Shown: positions 47,951 through 60,888, counted from the stretch's first letter. The stretch: 64,000 nt of DNA from Rhizophagus clarus (GCA_015698045.1 BLAL01000011.1:312501-376500); one strand, 5' to 3'. The notes: generated by a model from the letters alone, not told the origin. Translations and numbers: made by a program.

Positions 47951-49254
47951 TTTTTAAAATCTTTGAAACCTTAATGTCCTGTTCCAGAACGTGCGATTGG
48001 GGATGCCAAAAGTTCAGTTATAACCAGTTATAACCAGTTTTTGCCAGCTCAGTTTCAGTTCAGTTTAGTCTAAGACCAACCACTTTGCTGAAACCTCTGA
48101 TTTAGCAACTTTAACGTTGCTGACATGTGACTATCACATGACTATAGGGACAACTGCTTGTGGCATTTTTTTTCGTTTTGACCATCTAGTTTCTACCCCA
48201 CTACTTTATGTTGGCTACATGAAGATAATATGAAACCTTAATTGTTTTTAATTTTGGAAAATACAATTATGTTTTTTTTAAAAAAAATAAGGAATTATAG
48301 ATTCTGTCATTTCACTTCATATCTGCTATATAGAAGTGATAAGAAACGACAACAATTTATTAAATTAGTGGCTATATTCGAAAATAGAATTATTTTAAAT
48401 TACCTAATATTATTACTGTAGTATAAAATTAATTATGGCAAATTACTGTAAAATATATTGTAAAATTTAATCATAAATTACAAATATGTTATATAATATA
48501 AAATTGTCTAAAATTAATTCTATAACTGTTTTATATTTCTTATTTCCTCTTGTTATAATTGGATAGCCGCAGATTTTTAAGCGATCAACGTACTAAACTT
48601 CTGTTGATATAGCGCCCCTGGTGACACAACTATAACAAGGTGGAGACTGATTTGGACTAATTGTATTCTCTTAACCATTATATCACCTATTTTTCCTTTT
48701 AAACCAAAAAAAAGATGGGAATGGCTGAAAGGAAGTAAGACTTCAATACTAATATTAAAAGAAAATGAAAAAACTTTCAAAAATTTTGTATAAAGAAACC
48801 AGAAGAACTGTCTAAGAAAAAAAGAACGAAGTGTGAGTAATTGTTCATTAATACAAATAATTAAAGGAAAAATACTTATCAAAATATGAAAACCAACACG
48901 TCCAAAGAGATGCAGAAAGACCCAAAGATCAAAAAAAGAAATAATTCAACTAAATTTTACGTGTTCAGACTCCACTTAAAGAGCAAATGAAATGTTAGTA
49001 AATGTTTCATCAAGAGTATAATTTAAAATAAAACACAAAGGCCTACTAGTAGTTTTTTGAACTTTCATATTCTTATCATTATAAATAAATATTTAATTAT
49101 TTAAAAATTATTTGAAAGTTTCTTATAAAATTTATAAAATTAAAAGCACTGTAGATACGAAGTTTGAAATATTTAAATAATTTCGCGTTACTAATTTTAT
49201 GGCCGGGTATTATAATCATATCATATTACTTTTTTTTCTTCAAAAAAAAAGAGA
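47951..49254. other. Region without a supported gene
   Basis: At about 48000-48080 there is a run of CAGTT motifs (GTTCAGTTATAACCAGTT and so on) like one at 53050-53170 on the other strand; both may be ends of one repeat family. A minus-strand open frame at 48577-48882 begins with ATG but reads as hydrophobic chance sequence and is not called. Confidence 0.4.
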
Positions 49255-49494
49255 TGAAACTAAAAAAAAAGAGATGAGATGAAACTAAAAAAAAAGAGAT
49301 GAAACTAAAAAAAAAGAGATGAAACTAAAAAAAAAGAGATGAAACTAAAAAAAAAGAGATGAAACTAAAAAAAAAGAGATGAAACTAAAAAAAAAGAGAT
49401 GAAACTAAAAAAAAAGAGATGAAACTAAAAAAAAAGAGATGAAACTAAAAAAAAAGAGATGAAACTAAAAAAAAAGAGATGAAACTAAAAAAAT
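49255..49494. repeat. 20-bp minisatellite, about twelve copies
   Basis: The unit is GAAACTAAAAAAAAAGAGAT. Ten copies in a row (49281-49480) are identical, and one earlier copy has an extra GAGAT. The perfect identity points to very recent expansion or to a variable-number locus. Confidence 0.97.
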
Positions 49495-50425
49495 ATCAGT
49501 ATTATTATTGGTGGGAAATTTCAAGATAAAAAAATCTTTTTTTTTTTTTGAACCATCAATTAATGTGAGAATTTTCATCATCTTTTATTAACAAAAACTT
49601 CTCTAGCTTTAATTATATTCTAAAAAAAATATTATCAAATTACATAATGTAAAGTCTATTTATTTAAGCATATTATAAAAAAAGTCTATTTGTTTAAGCT
49701 TAATAAGAAAAAGTCTATTGCTATTTAGGTAAATATTTCTATATATATCAATAAATAACTTTTATATTTACTATTAATAGAAATGGAAAAGAAAAAGGTT
49801 AATTTTTTTATTAATTAGTTGATTAAAATATAGCCTTTGTCCTTACACTCCTATTGTAACACTAATTGATTTTTAATAACTCCTTCATTCATCATAACCT
49901 ATTGTAATATCTGGTCGATTAGAATAAAACCCTCGCTTTATAAAATAACGAAGTTTTCTGTGATTATTGTCATTTTTTTTTACCTGCTTTAATTTATTAT
50001 ATATCACCTAAAAAGACCAAAGATATATATATTACTTTTCAGTTACAATCAGTTAACAACAGACGCTTATGAACTATGTATGGATCAATATACTTCTATA
50101 TTTATAGTTGAAAATGCTTGTGGTATAACTCGACAATATAAAAATCTTTTTCTTTTATTCTTAAATATAAAAAAAAGCACTTACAATTGCCAAACCTCAA
50201 ATAACTTCAAAACTTCATATAATTATACTTTTTTTAAGCTTTGTAAACTAAAAAATGCATAAAAACCATCTTTCATTAACTAAACCATTCTCTTTGCGTG
50301 AAGGTACAAATTTTTCTGGACGTAATATACTTCCAAAGCATAAAAGTTACATTAAATATAAAGATAGGCTTGATATAACTTCGACATTATCTATTACATC
50401 CAATACATACATTAATACTTTTAAC
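49495..50425. other. Region with two weak short frames before a MITE
   Basis: A plus-strand frame from ATG 50080 to 50262 (60 residues) and one from ATG 50256 (KPFSLREGTNFSGRNILPK, 58 residues) overlap. The second is cut off just after the MITE boundary at 50426. Neither resembles a known protein. They may be exons of one gene damaged by the MITE. Confidence 0.3.
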
Positions 50426-50857
50426 CAATGATGGGTTTTGGACTTGTCCAATTGGTTTTTTTAATTGGACAGTATTGGACAGTCCAAAACCAGTTTTGGA
50501 CACAGTTTTGGACACAGTTTTGGACAGTCTAAAACTATTCAAAAATTTAAATTTTTATTAAACTAAAAATAAAAAAAAAAGAAAGTAAATATCTAATGAA
50601 TTAAATGGACAAGAAATTAATGTAAAATCACAAAATAATACCAAAAAAATACCTTAATTTTAATTAATTATAATATTATTTCAATTATTGGCCAAAATTA
50701 GGCCAAAATCAGGCATAATTCTGGCCTGAATTAAATATTTAGTCATGTGATCTGTCCAAAACCTGTCCAATAGAAAAAAGGTTTTGGTTTTGGACAAGTT
50801 TTGGACAAGTTTTGGACAAATGTCCGAAACGTCCAATTGTCCAATTGCCCAACACTG
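50426..50857. mobile_element. hAT-type MITE with 8-bp target duplication
   Basis: CTTTTAAC occurs exactly at 50418-50425 and 50858-50865. The ends are CAATGATGGGTTTTGGAC on the left and, reversed, CAGTGTTGGGCAATTGGAC on the right. Inside are repeated TTTTGGACA motifs on the left and their inverted partners on the right. The 8-bp duplication and CAgTGxTGGG ends fit the hAT superfamily by general knowledge. It is 432 bp with no transposase. Confidence 0.88.
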
Positions 50858-50865
50858 CTTTTAAC

Positions 50866-51175
50866 TGTTTCGATAGTATTTAGTGTAGATAATAAAAAGG
50901 ATGATGAAATGATGAAGGTATCAGCAGAGAAAGATAATGATAACAATAATGATAATAATGATAATAATGAAGAAAATAATGAGAAGAGTGACGTCAACAA
51001 TGATGATGAAAAAAATAATGAGGCAATTAAACTCAATTTTTCAATAAAGCGCTTCCCTTCTCTCTATTCTTTACTTTCTTTTATTCTTTCACTCTCCTTC
51101 TTTGCTCTCACCCTCTCCTTCCCTATCCTCCCTTTCTTCCTTTTATTCTTTCCCTTTTTTTCTATGTCTTTATAA
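50866..51175 (+). other. Asp/Asn-rich open frame of uncertain status
   Basis: The open frame that ends at 51175 starts inside the MITE (first ATG 50801) and so is unlikely to be an intact gene as it stands. The part outside the MITE reads VDNKKDDEMMKVSAEKDN, then a long run of Asp and Asn with some Glu, then a hydrophobic Ser/Phe/Leu tail. The acidic tract is simple-sequence DNA (GATAATAAT). The MITE may have separated it from its original 5' exon. Confidence 0.3.
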
Positions 51176-53072
51176 CTAAATGTTTAATAATATTTCAATT
51201 TCTCTTTTTGTAGCTCTTATTACAATCTTCGGGTCTCTTTGAATGAAAATTTCAATAAAGAGGAGGAGTTTCTTTTAATTATTTACTTAAATAAACATTT
51301 TACTTATCAAACATTTTCATTTTTTGGCTTCAGAATGCCCATTGCGGAAAGACCGAAGGTAAAACGTCATAATGTTTCTTTTTTTATTTATTTTAGCAAA
51401 ATGTTTTTTAATAGTTTCGTTCATTTTTTTAGGTGGATGTAAATATTGCTGCTTTTTTTTAAAAAATTATTTTTTTAATGAATTATCTATTAAACACATT
51501 GTTTTATTTCTTTTTATAGATGACTAATTCCTGATATCTTTTGACAATTCCTTCCTTTCAGAAAAAAATTTCATCATAAATTATTTTTATCAAAAAGTAA
51601 AAATACAGCGGTATAGGGTACAGGGTTAAAATATTTTAAAAAATATTTAACAAAGTGAAAAAGCGAAGCATATAATAATTTACCAGTTAAGCAATTTTAA
51701 AGCGGATCTAATTTCTTCTCTCTTTTCTTAAAAAAGCAGGAATTACGATTTTAATATAGAGAAATACCACGATGTACTATAGGATGTAATGAAATATTAC
51801 TATTTAATTATATGAATTATATGAAACTTTATCACAGAACATTGGACTCAGTAAGGGAATATCAGATATTCTTAGATTATTTATTTGACGAAATAATTAT
51901 TAATGCCTCATTTCATTTATCTTTAGGTGGCTCTTCAGTACTTTAGATGCACACAGAAAATTGATAAGAATGATGAAAACTAACGTCATTCTCATAAAAC
52001 ATCTAATTTTCTCCTGTCTATACTGTAGTCAACTGTGCCACTAGATCATATATCCTACGTTTTATATCCAATTTTTTACTAACTTTCCCCAGAGTCTTGC
52101 ATATAGATGATGTATATAAGCCACTAGATCAAATTCTATAACCAAATTCATTGGTTCTGTTTCTTATTCTTGAAATTCCATTTTTGGTTAGCAAATAGTT
52201 AATCTTTGCTGCACGAATTTTATACGAAAGTCTAAGAAAAATTTTTTAAAGAAACCAACACTACCAGAAAAAATCCAAAGAAGACCAGAAAAAAGTTCAA
52301 ATATCATGGACATTATAGGAGAATATTAACTTTACCACCTGCAACCTTTTTTTTTGTTTGTAAAATTTTTGGACTTTAGGGAAATCAGAAAACCATTTAT
52401 TGCATATTTATTATATCTATTGAGAATTTATTACAAATTTACTATATGTTTATTATGAAATAACTACAAATTTACTACACAGTTAATGCAAAGAATATAT
52501 GAATTTACAACAGATTTACTATAAGGTTCTTCCCTATTATTTTTTTGACTACTTTAAATCATACATATGGCTACTTTAAATCATTTATACAGTTTCTTAC
52601 TATCATTTATATAGTTACTTTGAATTAATAATATATTTTCCATACAACTGCGTTGAAAATAACATAAAGTAGCCATACGCCTACTATGTTAAATGGTGGC
52701 AATATGGCTGCTACCTAGCCACAATTTCATGAGTTTCAGTAAAGCAGTTAACTGTCAGTTTTATATATAAAAAAACTAATGAAAAAACTGATCGGTTAAT
52801 TGTAGATATTTTACAACATATCCCAAAAAAATATCTTTGTTTCAATTGAGAAAAACTAAAAAACATGAATTTTAATATTTAAATTTATAGTACCTTTCTT
52901 TTTGAAATTATAGGAAGAATTTTAATTTTGTGCATTGATCACGTGATTTTGTATCGCTAAAAAATCACAAAATCAGCACTATTTTTGTAAGAGAAAAATA
53001 TGTAAATTAAAATGTAATATTGAATAAAATCATAGTTAGCATCTTCTAATAATAATTTATTCAGTTTTGCAA
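51176..53072. other. Intergenic region, no gene supported
   Basis: Exon-like T-tract/AG and GT signals occur at 51200-51540 without a frame I can join. The rest is AT-rich with no recognisable feature. Confidence 0.35.
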
Positions 53073-53420
53073 TCAGTTTTGCAATTCAGCTTTATCGGTC
53101 AGTTTTGCGGTCAGTTTGGCTTTAGCTGAAAACCATGGTTTTAAAACTGAAACCAAACTGAACGTCACCATTAGCATCCTTATGTGCGATGTACAATCAT
53201 TACTTTTCTTGAACTTCAAATCTTCTTTTCTCATCCAAGGCCTATCAGTTTCATTTATATCATCAATATCTAAAGCTTTATCCATAGTTTCTTTCGTTGC
53301 AAATATAGCCTGTAGATATCTTTTCCCTATGATACATATTACTTTACAAAAATGACATTTGTACTTGCTTCCATAGTTCAAAGCTTTTTTGGTAGATCCT
53401 AAAATTTTTGGATCACTTAT
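53073..53420 (-). other. Possible exon with a CxxC motif
   Basis: The minus-strand frame is open from about 53420 and reads DPKILGSTKKALNYGSKY and then KCHFCKVICIIGKRY. Its second half, below about 53180, runs into repetitive AAACTGA sequence and is probably not original coding. CxxC near the N-terminus with basic residues could be a small zinc-binding segment, for example of a BED-type transposase, but this is a guess. Confidence 0.3.
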
Positions 53421-53948
53421 TATTATACTTTTTATACTTTTTTATGGAACTTCTATTAAATAAATAAAATAACTCCTTATTGTAAATTATTTAATCTATA
53501 CAAACTATATTAATAGTAAAAAGTACCAAAAAATCTTTTATCTCATTTTACGCCAAAAACTTATCTTAAATGGAAATATTGCATCTTTTTATATATTAGT
53601 GTACTGTATGTACATCATGGTTGTTGATTGACTTGATAGCAGAATTATATTTATTGATTGGTGTAACAGAATTTTATATAAATATCCCATTAAATTTAGG
53701 GGATCACAGAATCTAATAATCTTGATTCAAATATAATCCACGCAAAACTTGATTTTTCAAAAAATTTATTATTAATTGTTGACGTTAAAAAAACTGTCAC
53801 TTGAAAGAACTTACTGGTTTGAAGTGCGAGAAGGAACCTTTAACTCTGCTTAAAATATCACTATTTTACTTGAATTGAGTCTTTATAAGCTGTGATCCTC
53901 TTAACAAGGCATATATATACGCTACCTAAATTTACTTTTATATTTTAG

Positions 53949-54012
53949 ATATCATAAAAATGATTATGAAGAATCTCTTGAAAAAAGTGCCAATAACAAT
54001 ACAAGAAAATAA
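53949..54012 (+). other. Possible terminal exon
   Basis: After an ATTTTAG acceptor a 20-codon frame (YHKNDYEESLEKSANNNTRK) ends in TAA. The composition is protein-like. No upstream exon was joined. It could also be an isolated remnant. Confidence 0.3.
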
Positions 54013-54307
54013 ATGGTATTATATATTACAGAAGAGCAATTTAAGCAGATGATGATATTTCGATAATATTAAATATAAAGATTCTGTTTTTTATTGTACT
54101 TGCAACATGTGCTGCATGGTTCATGCCACAGAAAATTATTGGTGCAAATTTTATTTCATGGTATGATAGATTTGGTGGATTTGTGAATTGTAATAGATAC
54201 AGTAAATATATAAAAACATCTTTTGATTTCTGTTCCAAACAATGATAAAATGAAAACTCTCTCCCAAAATAAGAACTAAGTTTCCTTTTTATTTTTTCTT
54301 GATTTAG

Positions 54308-54610
54308 GAACTCAGTTTTTTTCATTGATGAACTTCTTGAATTTAAACTTCGGCTTGGACTCCTAAATTGTGAGTAGAAAGAGTTTGGTTTATTTCCATT
54401 CTTTTTTCTTTGACATAGGAATACTAATCATGTTCCTTTTCTCTATTCTAGAAACAGACTTTGAACATTATATTGACTGGACTTGGATACTATCAAAAGT
54501 AAGATTTTTGTGGAGTGATTTTTTTCTTAATTAAAGAATGTTACTAATATTCATTTCTTTTCTTTTCCATTTTCTAGAAATATGAAAATGACCTTCTTGG
54601 ATTATTTTAG
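54308..54610 (+). CDS. Three-exon micro-exon gene, 3' part
   Basis: Exons 54308-54369, 54458-54498 and 54578-54610 join in phase and end at TAG. Donors are GTGAGT and GTAAGA. Acceptors are AAACAG (the nearby CTAG would give a stop) and TTCTAG, and an ATTACTAA-like branch site (GTTACTAAT) precedes the last. The peptides are FFIDELLEFKLRLGLLN, YFEHYIDWTWILSK and KYENDLLGLF. The 5' part is unknown. The upstream stretch at 54040-54235 is open on both strands (plus: LFFIVLATCAAWFMP, like a signal or membrane segment; minus: a 94-codon ATG frame to 54325), and I cannot decide between them. The intron style resembles the arrays at 13.8-16.4 kb. Confidence 0.4.
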
Positions 54611-55033
54611 AGGTTGGATCAGAAAATTTTTTATTCAAGTAGAACAAAGATATGACGTGCTAATAATGACGTGCATGGTTTCAGTTTAGTCATTTAAACT
54701 TCAAAATTATAAGTAATATTTGAATTTTTTATTAACGAACTTTCTTTTACTTTTTTGTATGGATGGACATCCTGGATGTAAATTGCATAGATTTATGCTC
54801 TGTAAGTAGGAACCAGTAATGGTATTATTAGTTTTTTTTTTATTAGCTTCAGAAATGTTACTGTTATTTCTTTTTTCTTTATTTTTTCTGTGAACTGAAA
54901 ACATCATTAAACGTTCCTTTTCTTTCTGCATAGCTATTTTCTTCTTTTAGGGAGATTTTGGACTTTAAATTCACAAATAGGAAGCAATATTTGAAATAAT
55001 CATAAGTGCGAATACGAAAATAGTTAGTTTTAG

Positions 55034-57671
55034 GTATAGTTTTTGACAGACGATAATTTTCTTTTCAGATATGAACAATTAATAATGTTTATATTTCTAC
55101 CAAAGGTTCAAACTTAATATTTTAATACTACAATAAAAATAAAATAAAAGAACAAGTATAAAAATAAAATAAAAGAACAAGTATAAAAATAAAATAAAAG
55201 AACAAGTATACACAAAAAATAAAATAAAAAGAACAAGTAAACTCAAATAATAATCATTCAAGTAATCTGATTTAATTACTTTCATCTATGACAAAATAAA
55301 AATAATAAATTAATTTAATTGGTTAATTTAATAGATCAATATAAAGAAATACCTTTAGAATTAATGGCAAGTTCGGTAAAATCCATTCTTAAAGATTCTA
55401 TTAAAAAAAATTATTGTTCATTAACATTATATATAGATATAAATTTAATATTATAATAAATTATATTTTTTTTTACCCGAATATTCTTTATCAAATGAAT
55501 CATCATTATTGTCTGCATTTTTTGGTTCTGGAAGATTTTTAAAATCTAAAAGTCTACTTGTATAAACTGCTTGGGGATGTGTTGCATATGAGAGAGCACC
55601 AGTGGATGATAATGGTGATTGAACCGTTGAAGATAATGATTTTTTATTAATTTCATCTACTTCTTTGGTTTGTTTCCATAACGCGGAATCTGGTCTATCA
55701 AAATCAGCATATAAGCCTGATATTGAATAATATAACTTAACTGCTTTAGGTCGTTTTAAAGGGTCTACATCCCAACATTGATTAATAATATCAAGAATTA
55801 ATTGAGGAATTTTATAATTAGACTTTGGCCTCAATCCCTTACAAATTTTTATTGCTAAGAATTCATCATGAGCTATATCATGATAAGGAGGTAATCCTGT
55901 ACAAATTTCATATGCAATAATTCCAAATCCATAAATGTCACTTTCTTGAGTATAATCTTTCCCTCTTAAAATTTCTGGAGCTACATATGGTAATACTCCA
56001 TATATTTTCTTATTATCATTTTGGGAGGATTTAACATTTGCTGGTTGACATAACCCTAAATCAGTAATATAAGCAAGTTCATTACTATTTAATAAATTTC
56101 CACAATGAAAATCATGGTGAATTAATCCACTATCATGAATATCTTTAAGACCACACGAAATATCTTCTAATAAAGAAATTTTATCATCCCAATTTAATGA
56201 ATTAAAATTAATATTTAGATGATGTCTTAAGCTACGCTCTTTTAAATCCATCACCATCATAAAATTATTTGTCTTCGGATCTTTAGTAATACCAAAACAA
56301 CGAACTACATAACCAGAATCATGTGCTAAAATATTTGATTCAACCTTAAAAGAAAAATTGTTAGTTTATATTCATAAAGGCTATTAATAATAAAATTTAA
56401 GGGAAATACCTTACTTCTTTTAAAAATTCATCTGTAATGTCTTGTGAGTTGTGCAAACATTTTAAAGCAACTTTACTTTCATCCCGTCTTTCCAATTGAC
56501 CATTTCCATCGATGGAAATTATATTTCCGTCTTTCCAAATTGCTTTATAAGCAGTACCAAATCCTCCTTTTGCTAAATATTTAATATCCTCAAATTTATC
56601 ATATTCAATCCATTCTATAATCTTATGATAATATTTGGCTTTTAATTGTGCTTTTTGAATAAATTCATCAACTTTATGATTTCCACTTGTCCAATTTTTG
56701 AAATTTGGTTGAAAAATACAATAATTACACTCACCATAATCAAACCGAAGCTGTTTACATCTTTTACATAACCCGTACTTTTTATAATAGGTTTTCAATT
56801 CATCATTCAATATTAGTTTATTAATTAACGACTCTTGTTCTTTAGTCAAATCATTATAATTAAAATCTTTTATTTGATCAATTACTTTATCACTTAGTTT
56901 GATTTCATCCATTTAATATTGTTTGTTAAATTAAATAAGGAATATATTATTATTTCATATGTAAAAATAACACACCAAAAAAATAAGAATAATGGAACGT
57001 ATGTTGGATTATTACTCTGATGTGGCAATGGTTAAGATCGGCGGTTGAAATACACAAAGGCTTATATCGCCAATTAAATTTATCAGTTTAGGCATTTTAT
57101 TTAAATTTTCCATAATAGGTAAGATTAATAAATGCTTTAAAGTGTTGAAAACTTTTACACGCCTTTCCTTGAAATTGAGATTATACCATTTTAACTGGTT
57201 TTTATGTACAAAATAGGTAGTTGTATTTTATTAAAATTATTTATTTAAATATGATAAATGAATATTTAAGAATAAAGTTTAAAAATGCAATATTATAAAT
57301 TAAAAAGCTGGAATCCAAACGATGATGATTTATCATGTTTATCTTGTAGTCGTTGATATTCTATTATAGCTTATTCATTTATTTTTATAAAATTAAGGGT
57401 TAGTGTAATTAATGTTAAAGAATTTCATGTTATTAAAATGAATGTAAGAATGGTGTGAATTATAATTTTTTCAGTTTTTTTTTAAATATGTATATTTTTA
57501 AAACAAAAAGTAAAATCATGTAATGGGATAGACATAAAATAATCATGTTTAAAATATTTGTAATGATATATAATATTTTTATTGTGGTATTGACATGAAA
57601 CTGATGAAAGGTAATAAATATTAACTAATTAAGTGGCCTTTGGCCACCTGATAAATCAGTCATCATCCATA
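55034..57671. repeat. Segmental duplication, copy B
   Basis: The direct partner of 44341-46937, offset by about 10.7 kb. It differs by small insertions and deletions and by a short tandem gain of AAAATAAAATAAAAGAACAA units near 55136-55230. Confidence 0.92.
55272..56912 (-). CDS. Protein kinase-like gene, copy B
   Basis: Exons 56415-56912, 55477-56344, 55353-55397 and 55272-55285 give 474 residues with the same structure as copy A. The Cys module is CKRC, then CNYC, followed by NWTSGN. The glycine loop is AKGGFGTAYKAIW and the ATP lysine lies in VALKCL. The C-lobe has HHDFHCGN, DLG, APE and DIYGFGIIAYE. Differences from copy A cluster in the N-terminal third, in the segment just after the second exon starts (AHDSGYVVR against ATSDFVVH), and after the kinase domain (SISGLYADFDRPDSALW against LIYDLYKCSTRPDTAIW). 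Both copies stay open, so both may be used. The partner and substrate are unknown. Confidence 0.88.
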
Positions 57672-60267
57672 GTAGTACCTTATAATTTAATTTACAATAG
57701 ACATTAAGATATCCTTACAATAAAATTCGTAGTTGCATATGTAGTTAAAGCAAAAAAAAAATTATCTATAATTTTAGTTCTCTAAAAAGAAAATTAAAAT
57801 GAAACATTAATAATAATGTTCTAAATCAAAAAAAAGATGCCGATATGAAATATTAAATCCAGTCCTTACTTACAATTTCAAAGTTCTAAAGCTATGTAGA
57901 GAAGGGAACGCTAGTCGTGATTTAAAAAAAGCACCAACGCGAGATAATCCCATGATTTCAAAGTTCCAAAAGCAGTTCCTAAAAAAAAAAAGAAAAAAAG
58001 GACCGTCAAAGATCAACAAAATCATGACACCGGTTGTTATTTACTAAGTCCAACTGAAATTTGGTCAATTAATGTCTAAAAAGCTCCCTCTACAAAAAAG
58101 TAATAAAAGTAACGTTAGTAACATTCCTAAAGTCAACAAAAAATCTAGTTAAATAAGTTAATAGAAAAAAGTCTAGACGAAGAAAATTACCCTGGCAATG
58201 AAGAACCTTTAATTTTGTATTAATTTCACTTTTATGATCTTTTTTTTCGTTTTCTATATAAATACTTTTTACACACGTAAAATTTTATGTAGAATTTTGT
58301 AAATATTTAGCACAAGATTACGGGTGTTTCTATTTTTTTGTATCTGGTGAACTGGTTCGGTTGATCAATTTTCCATCCATGGAGAAATTCACATGTTTGC
58401 CACATCTGCCACAGTTGCACAACAAAGTTTGGCAAGAATAATAAAAAAAATTCTAATTTTGAAATCAAAATAATCAGAATACTCAAACCTCATTGGTACA
58501 AACCCAAACACCAATCATCGAATAGTTTAACATCATTACGGAGTCGGACGTAGTAAAATAAAACATTTATAAAATTTATACATATAAAATTATTCTAATA
58601 TTCTTAATAAAATTACGTCTCCCTACTACTTAACAACCTGGAATCTTAGCCTTACGCAGGACCCATAACTTCTGCCATCATTATAAGGAATTCGAACTGA
58701 TTACACGTTGGATCCAATCGGAAATTGGGCGAAAATTACAGTAGTAAAATTGCTACTTATCAAATCTCCTGCCGATTTTTTTTTTTTTTCGTTTTCCATA
58801 AAAGATAAGTATTGACGCTTTTGGGAAAGGGTAAAAAAAAAAAATAATATTTTTATTGTGAGTTAACTCAAAATCTCGAAAACTTCAATATTTAAAATTA
58901 TTATCTTTAGAATTTCAAAAACACTCTTTATTTTTTATTAAATTTTCAAGAATTGACTTTGTATAACTTAGATTATTTAACATTTACTAATTGTAAAGAT
59001 AGAGAATTATTTGGATCAACATAAAATTTTTTCGTTTAAACTCAAGAAACTGAAATTTAGAAAAAAAACTTATTAACAATTGAAAGAATCATAGACACTG
59101 AGTTATTATAAAGAGATATCTTTCATACAGTAATTAACTCATGCAGTTTTATTATATTGTCATAGTTTAATTAACCCATTTTTAATTGGATCAGAATTTC
59201 TTAAATAAATTTTAAATTATAATTGTTAGGGCAGACATGTTGAAAAGTCAAGATTATTGAATAAAAGAAATTAAGGCTAAAGGAGTAAAATTAAATTAAA
59301 TTTGAGGATATTTATATATATATCATTTTAGTATTACACTATTTGTAATATGAATTTTTTTCACCAATTTTATTATAATTCCTAATAATACTGATAGACT
59401 AGCTTGGATATCTTTTTTCGATACACCTCTTTATTATTCTTTTCTTTTTTCCTCTTTTCATTTAACTTACTACTCATTCTTACTGTATTCAGTTATTTTG
59501 GATATTTAGTTCCTAATGATAATTTCCTTAAGGGTGGTTTTTATTCGTTTTATTAAATATAATTTATCAGAAAGTTAATTGCTAAACGAAAGACTAATCA
59601 AGTTTTGTTTATGTAGATAAATCCGAGTATGCAGAAAGGATTGAAGATACGGAAGCTATTTTAATAATTCAAAGCTAATATATTATTGTGATTGTAAAAA
59701 AAACATAACAGTATTTGTAATAAGTTATTACGGATGTCAAGAATTGATTTAATAACGAAATATTATAATATCATTAAAATGATTTAACGTTCGTTTATTT
59801 GATTATTCAAAAATACATGTACTGTATAAAATACTTTTTCTTCTTTATTTCTTTTTTTTTTAAAAAAAAAAAAATCAAAGTCCATCGACCTATTTGTTCA
59901 TCAAATAATTATTAAAACAACGTTAAAATCAATGTAAAATACGTAAAAAGTTTTAAAATACGTAAAATAATGCTTGCTCTTGGCCAGTTATATGGTATAT
60001 TAAATTATAACTGTTTCTCCTGAACACCACGTAGAGGTGGCAAGCTTCGTTCAGGTAAACGAAAAACATACTTACCATTACAACCAGTTTATAATTAATG
60101 AAAAATAAAGAGAAAGTTAAATAAAAAGTGATATTTGGTTGTTAAGAACAAAAAATTGAGCAGAGACGATCGTAAGTCTGTCCATTTATATAAAGCACAC
60201 ACACACATTAAAAATTCGCACAATGTCAAAAATTTGGATTTGACAGACTAAACTGTGTTTTTTTTAG
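57672..60267. other. Long intergenic stretch, no gene seen
   Basis: AT-rich with A and T runs. I checked both strands for open stretches with protein-like composition and for tRNA-like folds (for example around 58660) and found none I can support. Confidence 0.45.
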
Positions 60268-60352
60268 TTATACTCTGGCTCCAGATACTACTACTTGTGC
60301 AAAAACTGCAATCAAAACTTGCATTAAAACAAGAAAGAAACAAACAAAATAA
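60268..60352 (+). other. Possible short terminal exon
   Basis: After a TTTTTTTAG acceptor the frame YTLAPDTTTCAKTAIKTC, then basic residues, ends in TAA. It is Thr/Lys-rich and short, and no upstream exon was joined. Confidence 0.2.
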
Positions 60353-60888
60353 AAACAATCATGCAATAATTGCACCAAAACAAGAAAAAAATTATTTTTG
60401 TAAAACCAAAAATAAGCTTTCTTGTTTCCCCATATAATATGGGAAAGTCGACCAAGCAATAAACACAGGCTCTCAACTCAATTTTTATTTAAAATTTGTT
60501 TAAAGTATGGCTTTAACGGTTTTAACGTAGGGCTGCGTACCTAGATGTGTTTAAAATATGGAGTTGGTTGTACCTTACCTTTCTACCATACTTAACAATG
60601 AAAAATAGAAAAAGAAAAGATGAGAAAAGGAGTAAAGAGAGTAGAAAGAGAAAGAGTAGCCATTTTACATGTTTTTCAATATCATCATAGTGACTAATTT
60701 TGATAATTATCAGTTGTTAGTCATCGATTGGCCATATAAAATCATCATGTCATACCAATTGATCAATTGTGTACATCATCATCATTAATCATATGGTGCA
60801 ATAATGCGAAAATAAATATGAAATGTATGATTATTGAAATGATTATATACAAATAAATTTTGATGATATAATTAATTATAAAATATAG

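Noticed and set aside
48577-48882. 101-codon minus-strand frame
   Set aside because: It begins with ATG, but the sequence is dominated by Phe, Leu and Ser with no motif and no flanking gene signals.
49255-49494. CRISPR array
   Set aside because: The units are directly adjacent without spacers and the setting is eukaryotic, so it is a minisatellite.
58610-58720. tRNA-like stretch with GTTCGAATTC on the minus strand
   Set aside because: The T-loop consensus fails by one position, and no acceptor or anticodon stem could be formed.
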